From Thomasclavelia spiroformis (GTDB lineage Bacteria > Bacillota_I > Bacilli_A > Erysipelotrichales > Coprobacillaceae), in assembly GCA_018369555.1 (NCBI GenBank), contig JAGZCC010000002.1, positions 5,639-69,638 of the forward strand: 64,000 nucleotides of DNA. Reading direction: 5' to 3'. Below are positions 46,698 through 55,525 of the stretch, piece by piece. Below the pieces are notes generated by a model, which did no database searches, was not told where the DNA came from, and saw only the letters and a list, made by a program, of their open reading frames with translations. The translations under genes were made by a program, and so were the position numbers. Every line of letters starts with the position of its first letter. Position 1 is the first letter of the stretch.

Positions 46698-47675
46698 ATG
46701 AAAAAAATATTTAAGTTGATGATTGTGTGTGTGTTAACGTTAGGAGTTTTAACTGGATGTGGTAATAGTAGTGATGGTAATTTAAAGGAAGTAGCGATTA
46801 TTCAATATGTTGAACATACTTCTTTAAATATAATCAAAGATGCTTTTGATAAGCAGATGGAAAAATTAGGGTATAAACAAGGTGAAAATATTAATTATAC
46901 ATTTAAAAATGCTCAGGGTGATGCAAATATTGCCCCTTCAATTATTCAAGGTTTTCAAGCTAGTAAAAAAGATTGTGTGGTAGCAATTGCTACTCCTGTT
47001 GCAATGTCAGCAGCAGTGATGGCTAAAGATACACCGGTTGTTTTTGCGGCAGTAACTGATCCCATCAGTGCAGGGTTAACTTCATCATTAAAAAAACCAG
47101 ATAAAAATATTACTGGTACTAGTGATGAGATTCAAGTAGATAAGATTTTAAGTAAGGCATTAGAAATTAATCCAGAAATGAAAACATTAGGGGTCATTTA
47201 TAATAAAGGTGAAGCTAACTCGGTTACAAATATAAATAAAGCTAAGTCATTTTGTGAAAAAAATAATATTACTTTAGTAGAAGGAACAATTAGTGCTGTT
47301 AATGAAATTCAAAGTGCAATTGATGTTCTAGTAAGTAAAAGCGATGCAATTTTTGCACCTAATGATAATATGGTAGCAAGTGCGATGGATATTGTTTCAA
47401 AAACATGTATAGATGCTAAAGTACCATTGTATGTAGGGGCTGATTCAATGGTACAAGATGGTGGATTTTTAAGTGTTGGAATTAATTATGAGACTTTAGG
47501 TAAGGAAACTGCTAATATGGTTGATAAGGTTTTAAAAGGTAATAAAGTAGAAGATATTCCAGTTAAGGTTTTTAAAGATAATTTGAGTATTTATGTAAAT
47601 AAAGATGTATTAAATCAACTTGAAATTAATTTACCTAATAGTATAAAAAATGATAAATCATATATAGAAATGTAG
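46698..47675 (+). CDS. trpX: Tryptophan ABC transporter substrate-binding lipoprotein
   Basis: This is a 325-residue protein with signal peptide and lipobox VLTGC, followed by an ABC_sub_bind fold (VAIATPVAMSAAVMAKDTPVVFAAVTDP, PVSAGL-like). RBS AAAAGGGG. TrpX is the binding protein of the T-box-controlled trpXYZ system of Firmicutes. Tryptophan specificity rests on the T-box and the family, not on the ligand site. Confidence 0.82.
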   Translation: MKKIFKLMIVCVLTLGVLTGCGNSSDGNLKEVAIIQYVEHTSLNIIKDAFDKQMEKLGYKQGENINYTFKNAQGDANIAPSIIQGFQASKKDCVVAIATPVAMSAAVMAKDTPVVFAAVTDPISAGLTSSLKKPDKNITGTSDEIQVDKILSKALEINPEMKTLGVIYNKGEANSVTNINKAKSFCEKNNITLVEGTISAVNEIQSAIDVLVSKSDAIFAPNDNMVASAMDIVSKTCIDAKVPLYVGADSMVQDGGFLSVGINYETLGKETANMVDKVLKGNKVEDIPVKVFKDNLSIYVNKDVLNQLEINLPNSIKNDKSYIEM

Positions 47676-47684
47676 AGGGTATTT

Positions 47685-48554
47685 ATGAGTCAAGTAGTTA
47701 TTTTAGGAGCATTAGAATTAGGGGGAATATTTGCGGTTTTATCACTAGGTTTATATATTAGTTATAAAGTGTTAAATATTCCAGATTTAACAGTTGATGG
47801 AAGTTTTACTTTAGGAACAGCTATAAGTGCTGTATTTACGATGAATTCAATGCCGTATTTTGGTATTTTAGCTTCATTTGTTTTTGGAATTATTGCGGGA
47901 ATGGTGACGGGGTTATTAATTACAAAGTTGAAAATTATGCCATTATTATCTGGAATTCTTACAATGACAGGTCTGTATTCAATTAATCTAATGATTATGA
48001 ATAATACGCCAACTATTTCTTTGTTTGATCAAACTACTATTTTTAGTAGTTTGAATAATATTACACCATATGGTAAGTTGATTGTTATTTACGTGATTGT
48101 AATTTTAATAGTTATTGTTTTAAACTTATTTTTAAAAACACAATTAGGATTATCACTTCGTGCTTGTGGTGATAATGAAGCAATGGTTAGAGCTAGTTCA
48201 ATTGATACTGATAAAATGAAAGTATTAGGGTTAGCACTTGCAAACGGGTTTGTTTCAATGAGTGGAGCAATATTTGCACAGCACCAAAGCTTTGCCGATG
48301 TTAATAGTGGTATTGGGATGATGGTTATTGGTCTGGCTAGTATTATTGTTGGAACGACTTTTATTAAAAAGGAAAAGATTATTTTTCAATTAATAGCAGT
48401 TGTTTTTGGGGCTATTTTCTATCGTGCAATTTTAACTGTTGCTTTACAGTTAGGCCTACCTTCAGGATATTTAAAATTACTTTCAGCTATACTAGTTATC
48501 ATTGCGATTGCTTCAACAAATGGGGCATTTAAAAGGAAAAAAAGGAGAAAATAG
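47685..48554 (+). CDS. trpY: Tryptophan ABC transporter permease
   Basis: This is a 289-residue branched-chain-type permease with about eight hydrophobic segments. LGLYISYKVLNIPDLTVDGSFTLG and GLSLRACGDNEAMVRASSI are family signatures. It begins 9 bases after trpX and ends 2 bases before trpZ. Confidence 0.84.
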   Translation: MSQVVILGALELGGIFAVLSLGLYISYKVLNIPDLTVDGSFTLGTAISAVFTMNSMPYFGILASFVFGIIAGMVTGLLITKLKIMPLLSGILTMTGLYSINLMIMNNTPTISLFDQTTIFSSLNNITPYGKLIVIYVIVILIVIVLNLFLKTQLGLSLRACGDNEAMVRASSIDTDKMKVLGLALANGFVSMSGAIFAQHQSFADVNSGIGMMVIGLASIIVGTTFIKKEKIIFQLIAVVFGAIFYRAILTVALQLGLPSGYLKLLSAILVIIAIASTNGAFKRKKRRK

Positions 48555-48556
48555 TT

Positions 48557-49342
48557 ATGTTGGAACTAAAGAATGTTTCGGTTGTTTTTAATGAAGGAAC
48601 TGTTAATGAAAAAGTTGCTCTCAATGATATTAGTTTAAAATTAAATACTGGTGATTTTGTTACAATTATTGGGAGTAATGGAGCAGGAAAATCAACATTA
48701 TTTCAGGCTATTTCAGGAGCAATAGAAACAAAAAGTGGATCAATTTTATTAAATGATCGAAATATTACATTTGAACCTGAGTATAAACGTTCTCGGGTGA
48801 TTGGAAGATTATTTCAAGACCCATTAAAAGGAACCGCTCCTAATATGACAATTGAAGAAAATCTTCATCTTTCTAATCAACGTGGTAAGCATTTTAGCTT
48901 GAATTTAATGTCGCATCGCTATCGTGATACTTTTAAAAAGGCTTTAAAAGAATTGGATTTAGGGTTAGAAGATCGTTTGGAAACAAAAGTAGGATTATTA
49001 TCGGGTGGACAAAGACAGGCACTTACTTTATTAATGGCTACTTTAGTAACTCCTGAGCTACTTTTATTAGATGAACATACGGCTGCTTTGGACCCTAAAA
49101 CAGCCAAAAAAGTATTAGAATTATCTAAAAAAATAGTAAATGAGCATAATATTACAACATTAATGATTACTCATAATATGGAAGATGCATTAAAATATGG
49201 TAATAAAACAATGATTATGAAGGATGGAAGAATTATTGCTTTGATTGAAGGTGAAAAAAGAGAAAAGATGACGATAGATGAATTAATTCACCTATATTCT
49301 ACTTCATCTAATGAATATAGTGATAAAGTATTATTAAGATAG
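48557..49342 (+). CDS. trpZ: Tryptophan ABC transporter ATP-binding protein
   Basis: This is a 261-residue ATPase. Walker A is GSNGAGKST, the signature LSGGQRQAL, Walker B LLLLDEHTAALDP and the H-loop THNMEDA. It completes the trpXYZ transporter. The operon ends at the terminator at 49354-49400. Confidence 0.88.
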   Translation: MLELKNVSVVFNEGTVNEKVALNDISLKLNTGDFVTIIGSNGAGKSTLFQAISGAIETKSGSILLNDRNITFEPEYKRSRVIGRLFQDPLKGTAPNMTIEENLHLSNQRGKHFSLNLMSHRYRDTFKKALKELDLGLEDRLETKVGLLSGGQRQALTLLMATLVTPELLLLDEHTAALDPKTAKKVLELSKKIVNEHNITTLMITHNMEDALKYGNKTMIMKDGRIIALIEGEKREKMTIDELIHLYSTSSNEYSDKVLLR

Positions 49343-49353
49343 GATGACTTTTT

Positions 49354-49400
49354 CCAGAAGATAGATAAAATTATGGTTTATCTGCTTCTGGTTTTATTTT
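49354..49400 (+). terminator. Intrinsic terminator after trpZ
   Basis: A CCAGAAG-ATAGATAAA / TTTATCTG-CTTCTGG stem is followed by a T-rich tail. Confidence 0.82.
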
Positions 49401-49783
49401 TATAAGTAAGATAGTTGAAAATGTCTGTTGGATTGATACTTTAAAAGATGATGAAAGCTATGCATAGATGTCTTAAAAAAGTCTGAGTAAAATTTAGAAA
49501 ATGAATGATTTTAGAAATATCATGTTTTTTTTTGATTGCTACAGTTAGGTTATCACGGAGTTTTTAATGGTTGAAGCTTTGTTTTATACATGAAATGATG
49601 TAGATAGATAACTATTATTTTATAATAAAAAATCGATTTTAATAATTTTTTTATTTTGTTTGATGAAAAGTATTATTAAGTTAAAGATGATACTACATTA
49701 ATTTAATGTTGATAAGCTTGTCTCTGTCTTTTGTTATAGCCTATAATATTAACAAAGAATTATTTTTGATTAGGGGGATAGTA
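49401..49783 (+). other. Intergenic region without a recognised gene
   Basis: Short scattered frames only. An in-frame upstream extension of the MATE gene begins at 49706 but lacks a ribosome binding site. Nothing else is supported. Confidence 0.5.
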
Positions 49784-51139
49784 GTGAAACAATATATAAA
49801 TCAAATTAGTTCAATTTGTCATTTAGCTTGGCCGGCAATTGTTCAAGAAGCAATGAATGTTATAGTTTCTTATGTCGATACTGCCATGGTAGGTGCTTTA
49901 GGTGCTAGTGCCAGTGCTGCAGTTGGATTGACTTCTACAGTTGGGTGGTTGATTACTAGTATTGCAATTGCTTTTGGAATTGGAGTTCTTTCGGTTTGTG
50001 CTAAGGCAAAAGGTGCTAATGATAATTTAAAAGTTAAGCGAGTTAGTCAACAGGGGTTATTTATTACTTTGATTGTTGGGACAATTCTCACTATCATATG
50101 TTTGATTATTGGACCATATTTACCCACGTGGTTAAATGGTGATGAAAAAATTAGAGGGATTGCATCATCATATTTTATGATTATTTCATTACCATTATTA
50201 TTTCGGGTAACAGTTTTGATTTTATCTTCGGTATTACGAAGTGTAGGTGATATGAAAACACCGATGTTAATTAGTTTATATATGAATTTAATTAATATTT
50301 GTTTGAATTTTATTTTGATTTATCCAACTCGTAAAATTATGGGAATAACTGTTTTTGGAGCGGGATTAGGAGTTAAAGGGGCAGCGATTGCAACAGCAAT
50401 ATCTTTTGTTGCTGGAGGGATCATGATGTTTATTAGATATTATAAAAATGAAATATTTGAATTTTATAAAACTGGTTTTCATTTTTATAAAGAAGAATTT
50501 TTAGGGTGTTTAACGATAGGAGTACCGATTGTTCTAGAAAGAGGTGTTATTTGTTTAGGGCATATTACTTTTTCTTCATTGATTGCTAAACTTGGTGTTA
50601 TTCAATTTGCTGCTCATTCAATTGCAATTCAAGCTGAGCAGGCATTTTATATTCCAGGATATGGTTTTCAAGCAGCGGAAGCGACTTTGGTAGGTAATGC
50701 TATTGGTGAAAAAAATGAGCGTAAGGTTAAAGAAGTTACCTATTTGATATGTGGAATAACAATGGTGTTAATGAGTATTTGTGGAGTGGTTTTATTTATT
50801 TTTGCAAAACAATTAATGATGATTTTTACAACGGATTTGAAGGTGATTGAAATAGGTGCAAGAGTATTAAGAATTGTTTCTATATCAGAACCGATATATG
50901 GAATTTTAGTTATTCTTGAAGGAACCTTTAATGGAATGGGAGATACTAAAGCACCTTTTGTTTTTTCATTGCTTACGATGTGGGGAATTAGAGTATTAGG
51001 TACTTTTATAATGATCAATGTGTTTAATTTAAGTGTTGAATTTGTATGGTTGATGATGGTATTTGATAATGTTGCAAGATGTGGTTTATTGTTGTTTAGA
51101 TTTTTAAAGGGAAAGTGGAAATATCGAATTTATCTTTAA
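49784..51139 (+). CDS. MATE-family efflux transporter (NorM/DinF-like)
   Basis: This is a 451-residue protein starting at a GTG at 49784 after TAGGGGGA, which gives a typical MATE length; the extension to 49706 has no RBS. Two MatE repeats are seen: YVDTAMVGALGASASAAVGL and PGYGFQAAEATLVGNAIGEKNE. It exports drugs or metabolites against Na+ or H+. No regulator is adjacent. Confidence 0.87.
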   Translation: MKQYINQISSICHLAWPAIVQEAMNVIVSYVDTAMVGALGASASAAVGLTSTVGWLITSIAIAFGIGVLSVCAKAKGANDNLKVKRVSQQGLFITLIVGTILTIICLIIGPYLPTWLNGDEKIRGIASSYFMIISLPLLFRVTVLILSSVLRSVGDMKTPMLISLYMNLINICLNFILIYPTRKIMGITVFGAGLGVKGAAIATAISFVAGGIMMFIRYYKNEIFEFYKTGFHFYKEEFLGCLTIGVPIVLERGVICLGHITFSSLIAKLGVIQFAAHSIAIQAEQAFYIPGYGFQAAEATLVGNAIGEKNERKVKEVTYLICGITMVLMSICGVVLFIFAKQLMMIFTTDLKVIEIGARVLRIVSISEPIYGILVILEGTFNGMGDTKAPFVFSLLTMWGIRVLGTFIMINVFNLSVEFVWLMMVFDNVARCGLLLFRFLKGKWKYRIYL

Positions 51140-51167
51140 AATAATTATTATTGGTAATAATTATTTT
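51138..51167 (+). terminator. Hairpin after the second MATE gene
   Basis: A perfect AAAATAATTATTA / TAATAATTATTTT stem overlaps the stop. The T-run is short and leads into the SD of the next small gene. Confidence 0.55.
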
Positions 51168-51178
51168 GGAGGTATACT

Positions 51179-51262
51179 ATGCTGGAGTGTTTTTTAATAT
51201 TTGTATTAGGAGTAATTATTGGGGTTATAATCATGTGTTTGTTTCAGATTAATAAAAAATAG
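51179..51262 (+). CDS. DUF3789-like 27-residue membrane protein
   Basis: TTTTGGAGG precedes an ATG at 51179. The frame encodes MLECFLIFVLGVIIGVIIMC then LFQINKK, one membrane helix with a basic tail. The pattern of hydrophobic stretch, MCL.QIN and basic end matches DUF3789 mini-proteins, often found in Firmicute mobile elements. Function unknown. Confidence 0.6.
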   Translation: MLECFLIFVLGVIIGVIIMCLFQINKK

Positions 51263-51325
51263 TTTATATGAGTTGCATTTAAATATAATAATGATTATTA
51301 TATGGTGGTAAAGGATGGATGAATT

Positions 51326-51784
51326 ATGTTAGAAATTGGAAAAAAAGCCCCTGATTTTACATTATTAAATCAGGATAATGAGAGTATGTCATTAAGTGAT
51401 TTTAAAGGAAAAAAAATTATTTTGTATTTTTATCCTAGAGATAATACACCAGGGTGTACTAAGCAAGCATGTGGTTTTGGAGAACTCTATCCAAGCTTTG
51501 TTGAACGTGGAGTACAAATTATTGGGATAAGTAAGGATAGTGTTGCTTCACATAAACGTTTTAAGGATAAGTATCAATTACCATTTATCTTATTATCTGA
51601 TCCAGAATTAGAAGCTATTAAAGCTTATGATGTTTGGAAAGAAAAAAATATGTATGGTAAAAAAGTGATGGGAGTTGTAAGAACTACTTATTTAATTGAT
51701 GAAAATGGTATGATTATAAAAGCTTTTGAAAAAGTTAAAGCTGCAGATAATCCTCAAAATATGTTAAAAGAAATAGAAGGATAA
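51326..51784 (+). CDS. bcp: Thioredoxin-dependent peroxiredoxin, Bcp/PrxQ type
   Basis: This is a 152-residue protein with YFYPRDNTPGCTKQACGF, carrying the peroxidatic Cys and, five residues on, the resolving Cys of the BCP class. It reduces peroxides in the cytosol using thioredoxin. It lies just upstream of a HAD gene. Confidence 0.93.
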   Translation: MLEIGKKAPDFTLLNQDNESMSLSDFKGKKIILYFYPRDNTPGCTKQACGFGELYPSFVERGVQIIGISKDSVASHKRFKDKYQLPFILLSDPELEAIKAYDVWKEKNMYGKKVMGVVRTTYLIDENGMIIKAFEKVKAADNPQNMLKEIEG

Positions 51785-51835
51785 AATAGATAATTTATTA
51801 ATTATATGAATTGTTTATTAAAATGAGGGAATATT

Positions 51836-52624
51836 ATGATAAAACTTATTGCTACTGATATGGATGGAACATTTCTGGATTCGGATAAAAAATTTGATAT
51901 TGAGTTTATAGATATATTTTATGAACTTAAAAAAAGGGATATTAAATTTGTTGTTGCAAGTGGTAATCAATATTATCGTCTTTTTCAAAAGTTTGTGCCA
52001 CTTAGTGAACAGATGTATTTTATTGCTGAAAATGGTTGTTTTATTGCTAAAGGAGCAAGACAATTGTGTTGTAATATGATTGAAAATGAAGATCTAATAA
52101 AAATAAAGAGTATTTTAGCTAATTATGAAGAATTAGTGACGGTATTATGTGGTAGAAAAGGAGCATATGTTTTAAATCGAGATTTTAAGTATAAAAACGA
52201 GATTGTAAAATATTATTGTAATTATCATTTTGTTGATTCTTTTGATGATATTAATGATGATATTATGAAAATAGCAATTTATGATCAAAATGAAAAAATT
52301 GATGAAATAATAAAAGATGTAGAAAAATTATTACCTAATCATGTAAAAGTAGTTACTTCGGGAAATGCATGGATGGATATTCAAAATAAAAGTATTAATA
52401 AAGGCGTAGGTATGGCTTTTTTACAATCTTTGTATAATATCAAACCTGAAGAATGTGTAGCTTTTGGTGATCAAATGAATGATTATGAACTTTTACAGCA
52501 AGTTAAATATGGATATGCAATGGAAAATGCAGTTGATCCAATTAAAAAAATTGCTTATCAAATTATCGATTCTAATGATAATCAGGGTGTTATTCGAAAA
52601 ATAAAAGAAATATTGGAAATATAA
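51836..52624 (+). CDS. Cof-type HAD phosphatase
   Basis: This is a 262-residue protein. The nucleophile motif is IATDMDGTFL, motif II VVASGNQYYRL and motif IV VAFGDQMNDYELLQQVKYG. It is similar in build to the HAD gene at 31645 but in another context. Probably a sugar- or cofactor-phosphatase. RBS GAGGG. Confidence 0.9.
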   Translation: MIKLIATDMDGTFLDSDKKFDIEFIDIFYELKKRDIKFVVASGNQYYRLFQKFVPLSEQMYFIAENGCFIAKGARQLCCNMIENEDLIKIKSILANYEELVTVLCGRKGAYVLNRDFKYKNEIVKYYCNYHFVDSFDDINDDIMKIAIYDQNEKIDEIIKDVEKLLPNHVKVVTSGNAWMDIQNKSINKGVGMAFLQSLYNIKPEECVAFGDQMNDYELLQQVKYGYAMENAVDPIKKIAYQIIDSNDNQGVIRKIKEILEI

Positions 52625-52742
52625 AAATATGATATTTTTGCACAGTGTCATATAAAAAAGATTATAGTATATTTTTAATACTAATTTATTGTTTGATAAG
52701 GATTTGAGTTTATTTTGTAGATATTAAAAAATAAAGTTATCA

Positions 52743-52798
52743 GGGTACCTAAATATTTAGGTACCCAAAAAAGTGTCAAAAATTACATTTTTTGACAC
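52743..52798. repeat. Two adjacent perfect or near-perfect palindromes
   Basis: A 24-bp perfect palindrome spans 52743-52766 (half GGGTACCTAAAT). It is followed at 52773-52798 by GTGTCAAAAA / TTTTTGACAC. They may be a bidirectional terminator or the end of a decayed mobile element. Confidence 0.6.
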
Positions 52799-52922
52799 CA
52801 CCTCTATTTTTTACATACTTTATTCCTTTTAAATGTTTGATACAATCATATGTTAGATTATTGCTGCATTTAGCTAACTTAGACAATACCCATAATGGTA
52901 CATTTCTTTATATTCGCATTGC

Positions 52923-53130
52923 TTATATTTCATCTGTACTGACTATTTCTTCTGGCAGCAGTGAAAATTCATCCCAGTCATCATTGTCTTGCCGTTTATG
53001 TTTTTGATTGAGATATTTTGTTTCATATACACATTTTTCTTTGTATCGAAAAGCATTATGCTTTCCTTCTTCAAATTTCAAGATGTGTCATTACTTCATC
53101 ACATTTGCATAACAGCGGATCCCTCTGAAA
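52923..53130 (-). pseudogene. Decayed minus-strand gene remnant
   Basis: Translation of the minus strand shows RDPLLCKCDEVMTHLEI, a stop, then in another frame EEGKHNAFRYKEKCVYE continuing to LLPEEIVSTDEI and a stop at 52923. Cys-x-Cys followed by a basic-aromatic segment recalls the zinc ribbon of a transposase or recombinase, but the family is not identifiable. Base composition is less AT-rich than its surroundings, so it may be a relic of a mobile element. Confidence 0.4.
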
Positions 53131-53227
53131 TGATTGTATCATATTATAGTGATATAATGTTTTCTGTTTTTCTCTTTTGGCAATTGTCTAATGACGCTGT
53201 TTTTTAGATAATTATATTTTTAATTAA

Positions 53228-53848
53228 TTATCTTTTATTAATAACTAAACTTAATTTACCAATTATTCTAAATCCATTTTGATTTTCATAATTAATAATA
53301 AGAGGAGAATAGCTAGAGTTAGCCGGTTGTAAGATGATACATTGATTATCATTATCTTGATAAAATTTTTTACATGTTGCAATATTATCTTCTAAAGCAA
53401 AACAACCGATATCTCCATTTTTTAAATGATTACATTTTTCAAAAATAATTAAATCACCAGGATTAATATTTTCATCAATCATACTATCACCACTAGCATA
53501 TTGACAAAAATATTCTTTATTTAAAGTTAATAATGATTCTGGTAAAGCAATATATTCATCGATATTGTCATCAACAAAAATACCAGTTCCACAGCTAATA
53601 TCATTATATAAAGGAATCATAATAGAATTAGTTAGAGTTGGTTGATTTGTTTCATCAATACCTAAAAAATAAGTTGCTGGAACTTCAAATATCTCAGAAA
53701 GTTTTTGAATAGTTTCTTTTTTTAAGTTTTCAACGCGGTTATTTTCATATTTAGCGATAGCAGATTTTTTGACGCCTAAAAGGTTACCTAATTGTTCTTG
53801 GGTCAATCCTTTTTCTTTGCGTAATTTTTTAATTCGTTGCCCCGTCAT
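53228..53848 (-). CDS. XRE/S24-family repressor (LexA/CI-like)
   Basis: This is a 206-residue protein starting with ATG at 53848 after AAGGAGTGAT. The helix-turn-helix has RKEKGLTQEQLGNLLGVKKSAIAKYENNR. The C-terminal S24 peptidase domain has YASGDSMIDENINPGDLIIF with Ser and, further on, the CKKFYQD Lys of the Ser-Lys dyad. S24 repressors self-cleave upon RecA activation (CI, HdiR, ImmA-type systems). Divergent from two tiny genes, with operator-like repeats between. Confidence 0.88.
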   Translation of the reverse strand: MTGQRIKKLRKEKGLTQEQLGNLLGVKKSAIAKYENNRVENLKKETIQKLSEIFEVPATYFLGIDETNQPTLTNSIMIPLYNDISCGTGIFVDDNIDEYIALPESLLTLNKEYFCQYASGDSMIDENINPGDLIIFEKCNHLKNGDIGCFALEDNIATCKKFYQDNDNQCIILQPANSSYSPLIINYENQNGFRIIGKLSLVINKR

Positions 53849-53861
53849 GTATATCACTCCT

Positions 53862-53987
53862 TGTGTCTTAATTTTACTATTAATTTTAATTTAATGCAAA
53901 TATTATTTTAAGAGTGTCTAAAAAAGATACTTTTCATTGACAAAAAAAGACAAATGATTTATATTGAAAGTGTCTTAAAAAGAAACT
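53862..53987. promoter_or_regulatory. Operators and divergent promoter controlled by the S24 repressor
   Basis: A rightward promoter has TTGACA at 53938-53943 and TATATT at 53960-53965. Three GTGTCT-containing repeats surround it: TGTGTCTTAATTTTACT (53862-), AGTGTCTAAAAAAGATACTT (53913-53932) and AGTGTCTTAAAAAGAAACT (53969-53987). The second and third bracket the promoter, a CI-like arrangement for repression and self-regulation. Confidence 0.6.
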
Positions 53988-54021
53988 AAATGAAGATAAT
54001 TGACATTTTGGAGGAATAATA

Positions 54022-54144
54022 ATGAATTATAGGAAACTTAATTTAACAGGGAGAGGAATTATTACAGTAACTGCTAGTATTTTAGCTTTGGCATATTTAA
54101 TAGCAGATTTATCATGCTATTTAATTGATTTAATTTTATTATAA
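54022..54144 (+). CDS. 40-residue membrane protein under S24 repressor control
   Basis: ATG at 54022 follows TTTTGGAGGAATAATA. The peptide starts MNYRKLNLTGRG and continues as one long hydrophobic helix (IITVTASILALAYLIADLS). Its stop overlaps the next start (TAATG). No family recognised. Its position behind the repressed promoter suggests a stress- or DNA-damage-induced membrane peptide. Confidence 0.62.
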   Translation: MNYRKLNLTGRGIITVTASILALAYLIADLSCYLIDLILL

Positions 54145-54263
54145 TGGATATACTAATTATGGGTGATAAAATGAAGAATAAAGATGTAAATCGTGATGAT
54201 TATAAAAATCAAATTATAGATGAAAAGGAACAATATAAGAATAATTCTAATGCACAAGAATGA
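54144..54263 (+). CDS. 39-residue charged peptide coupled to the membrane peptide
   Basis: The ATG at 54144 overlaps the preceding TAA. The frame gives MDILIMGDKMKNKDVNRDD and ends KNNSNAQE. An internal ATG at 54171, after GGGTGAT, is a possible start. It is highly charged and hydrophilic, and no family is recognised. It could be a partner of the upstream membrane peptide. Confidence 0.45.
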   Translation: MDILIMGDKMKNKDVNRDDYKNQIIDEKEQYKNNSNAQE

Positions 54264-54351
54264 AAGTAATCAATAAAACTCATTGTTTAGAAATTTGTAA
54301 ACATATTTAAAACATAGTATAATTATTAATAGGGGTTTTGGAGGAATTACT

Positions 54352-54969
54352 ATGGATGAGTTTTATCTGGAAATTAATTCAATATTTTATCTTAAGTGGA
54401 TTGTAATCCAGGGGAAAAAAAATAATTTAAAAATTGAGTTTGAAGATGATCGTGAGGACATAATTGTTATAAAATACAATGATATTAAAGCGATAATTAA
54501 ATATTATGGTGATGGTATATTTGAACAAAAGATAATTGATTGTTTGAATAACAATGTTGTTTTTTATCTACATTTTAAATTAAAATATTTAAATCATGCA
54601 ATTAAACTTTTTGAAGATATGACCGATTGTATTTTTGAAGTTGCAAATCGTCCTTTTGTAAGTATTTTGCTTTGTTGTAGTGGGGGATTAACAACAACGC
54701 TGTTTGCAAGCAAAATGTTGGAGTTAGCTAAACTAAATAAATTATCTTATCAAATAACTGCTACTGGATATTCAAGGTTACCAGATATAGCAAAAGATTA
54801 TGATATTATTATGTTAGCACCGCAAATTAGTTATTTATTGCCTCAAGTGGAGGTACTTTTCCCAGAAAAAGATGTCTTAGTAATTCCTACAAAAATATTT
54901 GCAATGAATGATTTTTCAGGTGCTTTAATGATAATAGATGAATTATTGGAAAATAAAGAGAAAAATTAA
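54352..54969 (+). CDS. Orphan PTS IIB-like (lactose/cellobiose) protein with N-terminal extension
   Basis: This is a 205-residue protein. Residues about 100-205 form a lactose/cellobiose IIB fold with the phospho-Cys loop ILLCCSGGLTTTLFASKM, close to CelA/ChbB. The first about 100 residues are unassigned. No IIA or IIC is nearby, so a regulatory or transferred role is possible. RBS TTTGGAGG. Confidence 0.72.
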   Translation: MDEFYLEINSIFYLKWIVIQGKKNNLKIEFEDDREDIIVIKYNDIKAIIKYYGDGIFEQKIIDCLNNNVVFYLHFKLKYLNHAIKLFEDMTDCIFEVANRPFVSILLCCSGGLTTTLFASKMLELAKLNKLSYQITATGYSRLPDIAKDYDIIMLAPQISYLLPQVEVLFPEKDVLVIPTKIFAMNDFSGALMIIDELLENKEKN

Positions 54970-55342
54970 ATTTAAATTTAATGGTGATTGTGTGCTAGAA
55001 GATGATATTGATTTAATATTAAAGCGTTTGAAAGAATATTTAAAAGATATTGACGGTGAAGAGTTTAAAAAGACTTTTTTTGGCTATGTAGAATATATGG
55101 CGAGAAATTATGGTCAAGATTGTTTTATTTGTGAATATGATCAGATGATGAAAATGGTTAATAAGTTTATAAAAAAATATAGATTAGATTTTGAAAGAAT
55201 TTCATTGTATAAACGCGATATTTTATATCGATGGATAAAATTAGGGTTTAATGAAAGTGATATTTTGCAGTTGTATTATTTTGATAAAAATATTGAACTT
55301 TTAGAATTGTTTATTGATGAAATAGAGAATAAATACTTGTAA
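54938..55342 (+). CDS. Uncharacterised 134-residue protein
   Basis: The frame overlaps the IIB-like gene by 32 bases. The start is uncertain; a GTG at 54992 after GGTGAT would give a shorter product. It is charged and helical, with ICEYDQMMKMVNKFIKKY and no known domain. It is probably co-transcribed with the IIB-like gene. Confidence 0.5.
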   Translation: MNYWKIKRKIKFKFNGDCVLEDDIDLILKRLKEYLKDIDGEEFKKTFFGYVEYMARNYGQDCFICEYDQMMKMVNKFIKKYRLDFERISLYKRDILYRWIKLGFNESDILQLYYFDKNIELLELFIDEIENKYL

Positions 55343-55385
55343 AAATTATTTTTATTTGTTATATTTTTAATGAAATGAGGTGGAA

Positions 55386-55525
55386 GGATGTATATGTTTT
55401 CTTGCTAAAAATTAAATAACAGTGATTAGCTGTTTTTGTGTGCAAGAAAATATATCCTTTTATTTATACATGCTATCTAATATTTTTAGGCTACGAGTAT
55501 ATATTTTCTTGTAGCTTTTTATTTT
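55386..55525 (+). promoter_or_regulatory. Transcription attenuator of the ABC-F gene
   Basis: Three competing pairings are visible. Hairpin A pairs 55386-55405 (inside the leader ORF) with GCAAGAAAATATATCC at 55442-55457. The antiterminator pairs CAAGAAAATATAT (55443-55455) with ATATATTTTCTTG (55499-55511), 13 perfect base pairs. The terminator pairs GCTACGAG (55490-55497) with CTTGTAGC (55508-55515), followed by TTTTT. A ribosome stalled on the leader would free 55442-55457 and abolish the terminator. Confidence 0.72.
55388..55408 (+). CDS. ABC-F leader peptide MYMFSC
   Basis: GAGGTGGAAGG precedes ATG at 55388, and the six-codon frame ends TAA at 55406-55408. It lies within the 5' arm of hairpin A. 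The hexapeptide resembles the macrolide-sensing MsrD leader MYLIFM in length and start. Coding is inferred from SD, position and RNA architecture. Confidence 0.62.
   Translation: MYMFSC

Noticed and set aside
52792..53207. Two plus-strand frames of about 70 residues
   Set aside because: No SD or domain. The minus strand shows better, though broken, protein-like sequence.
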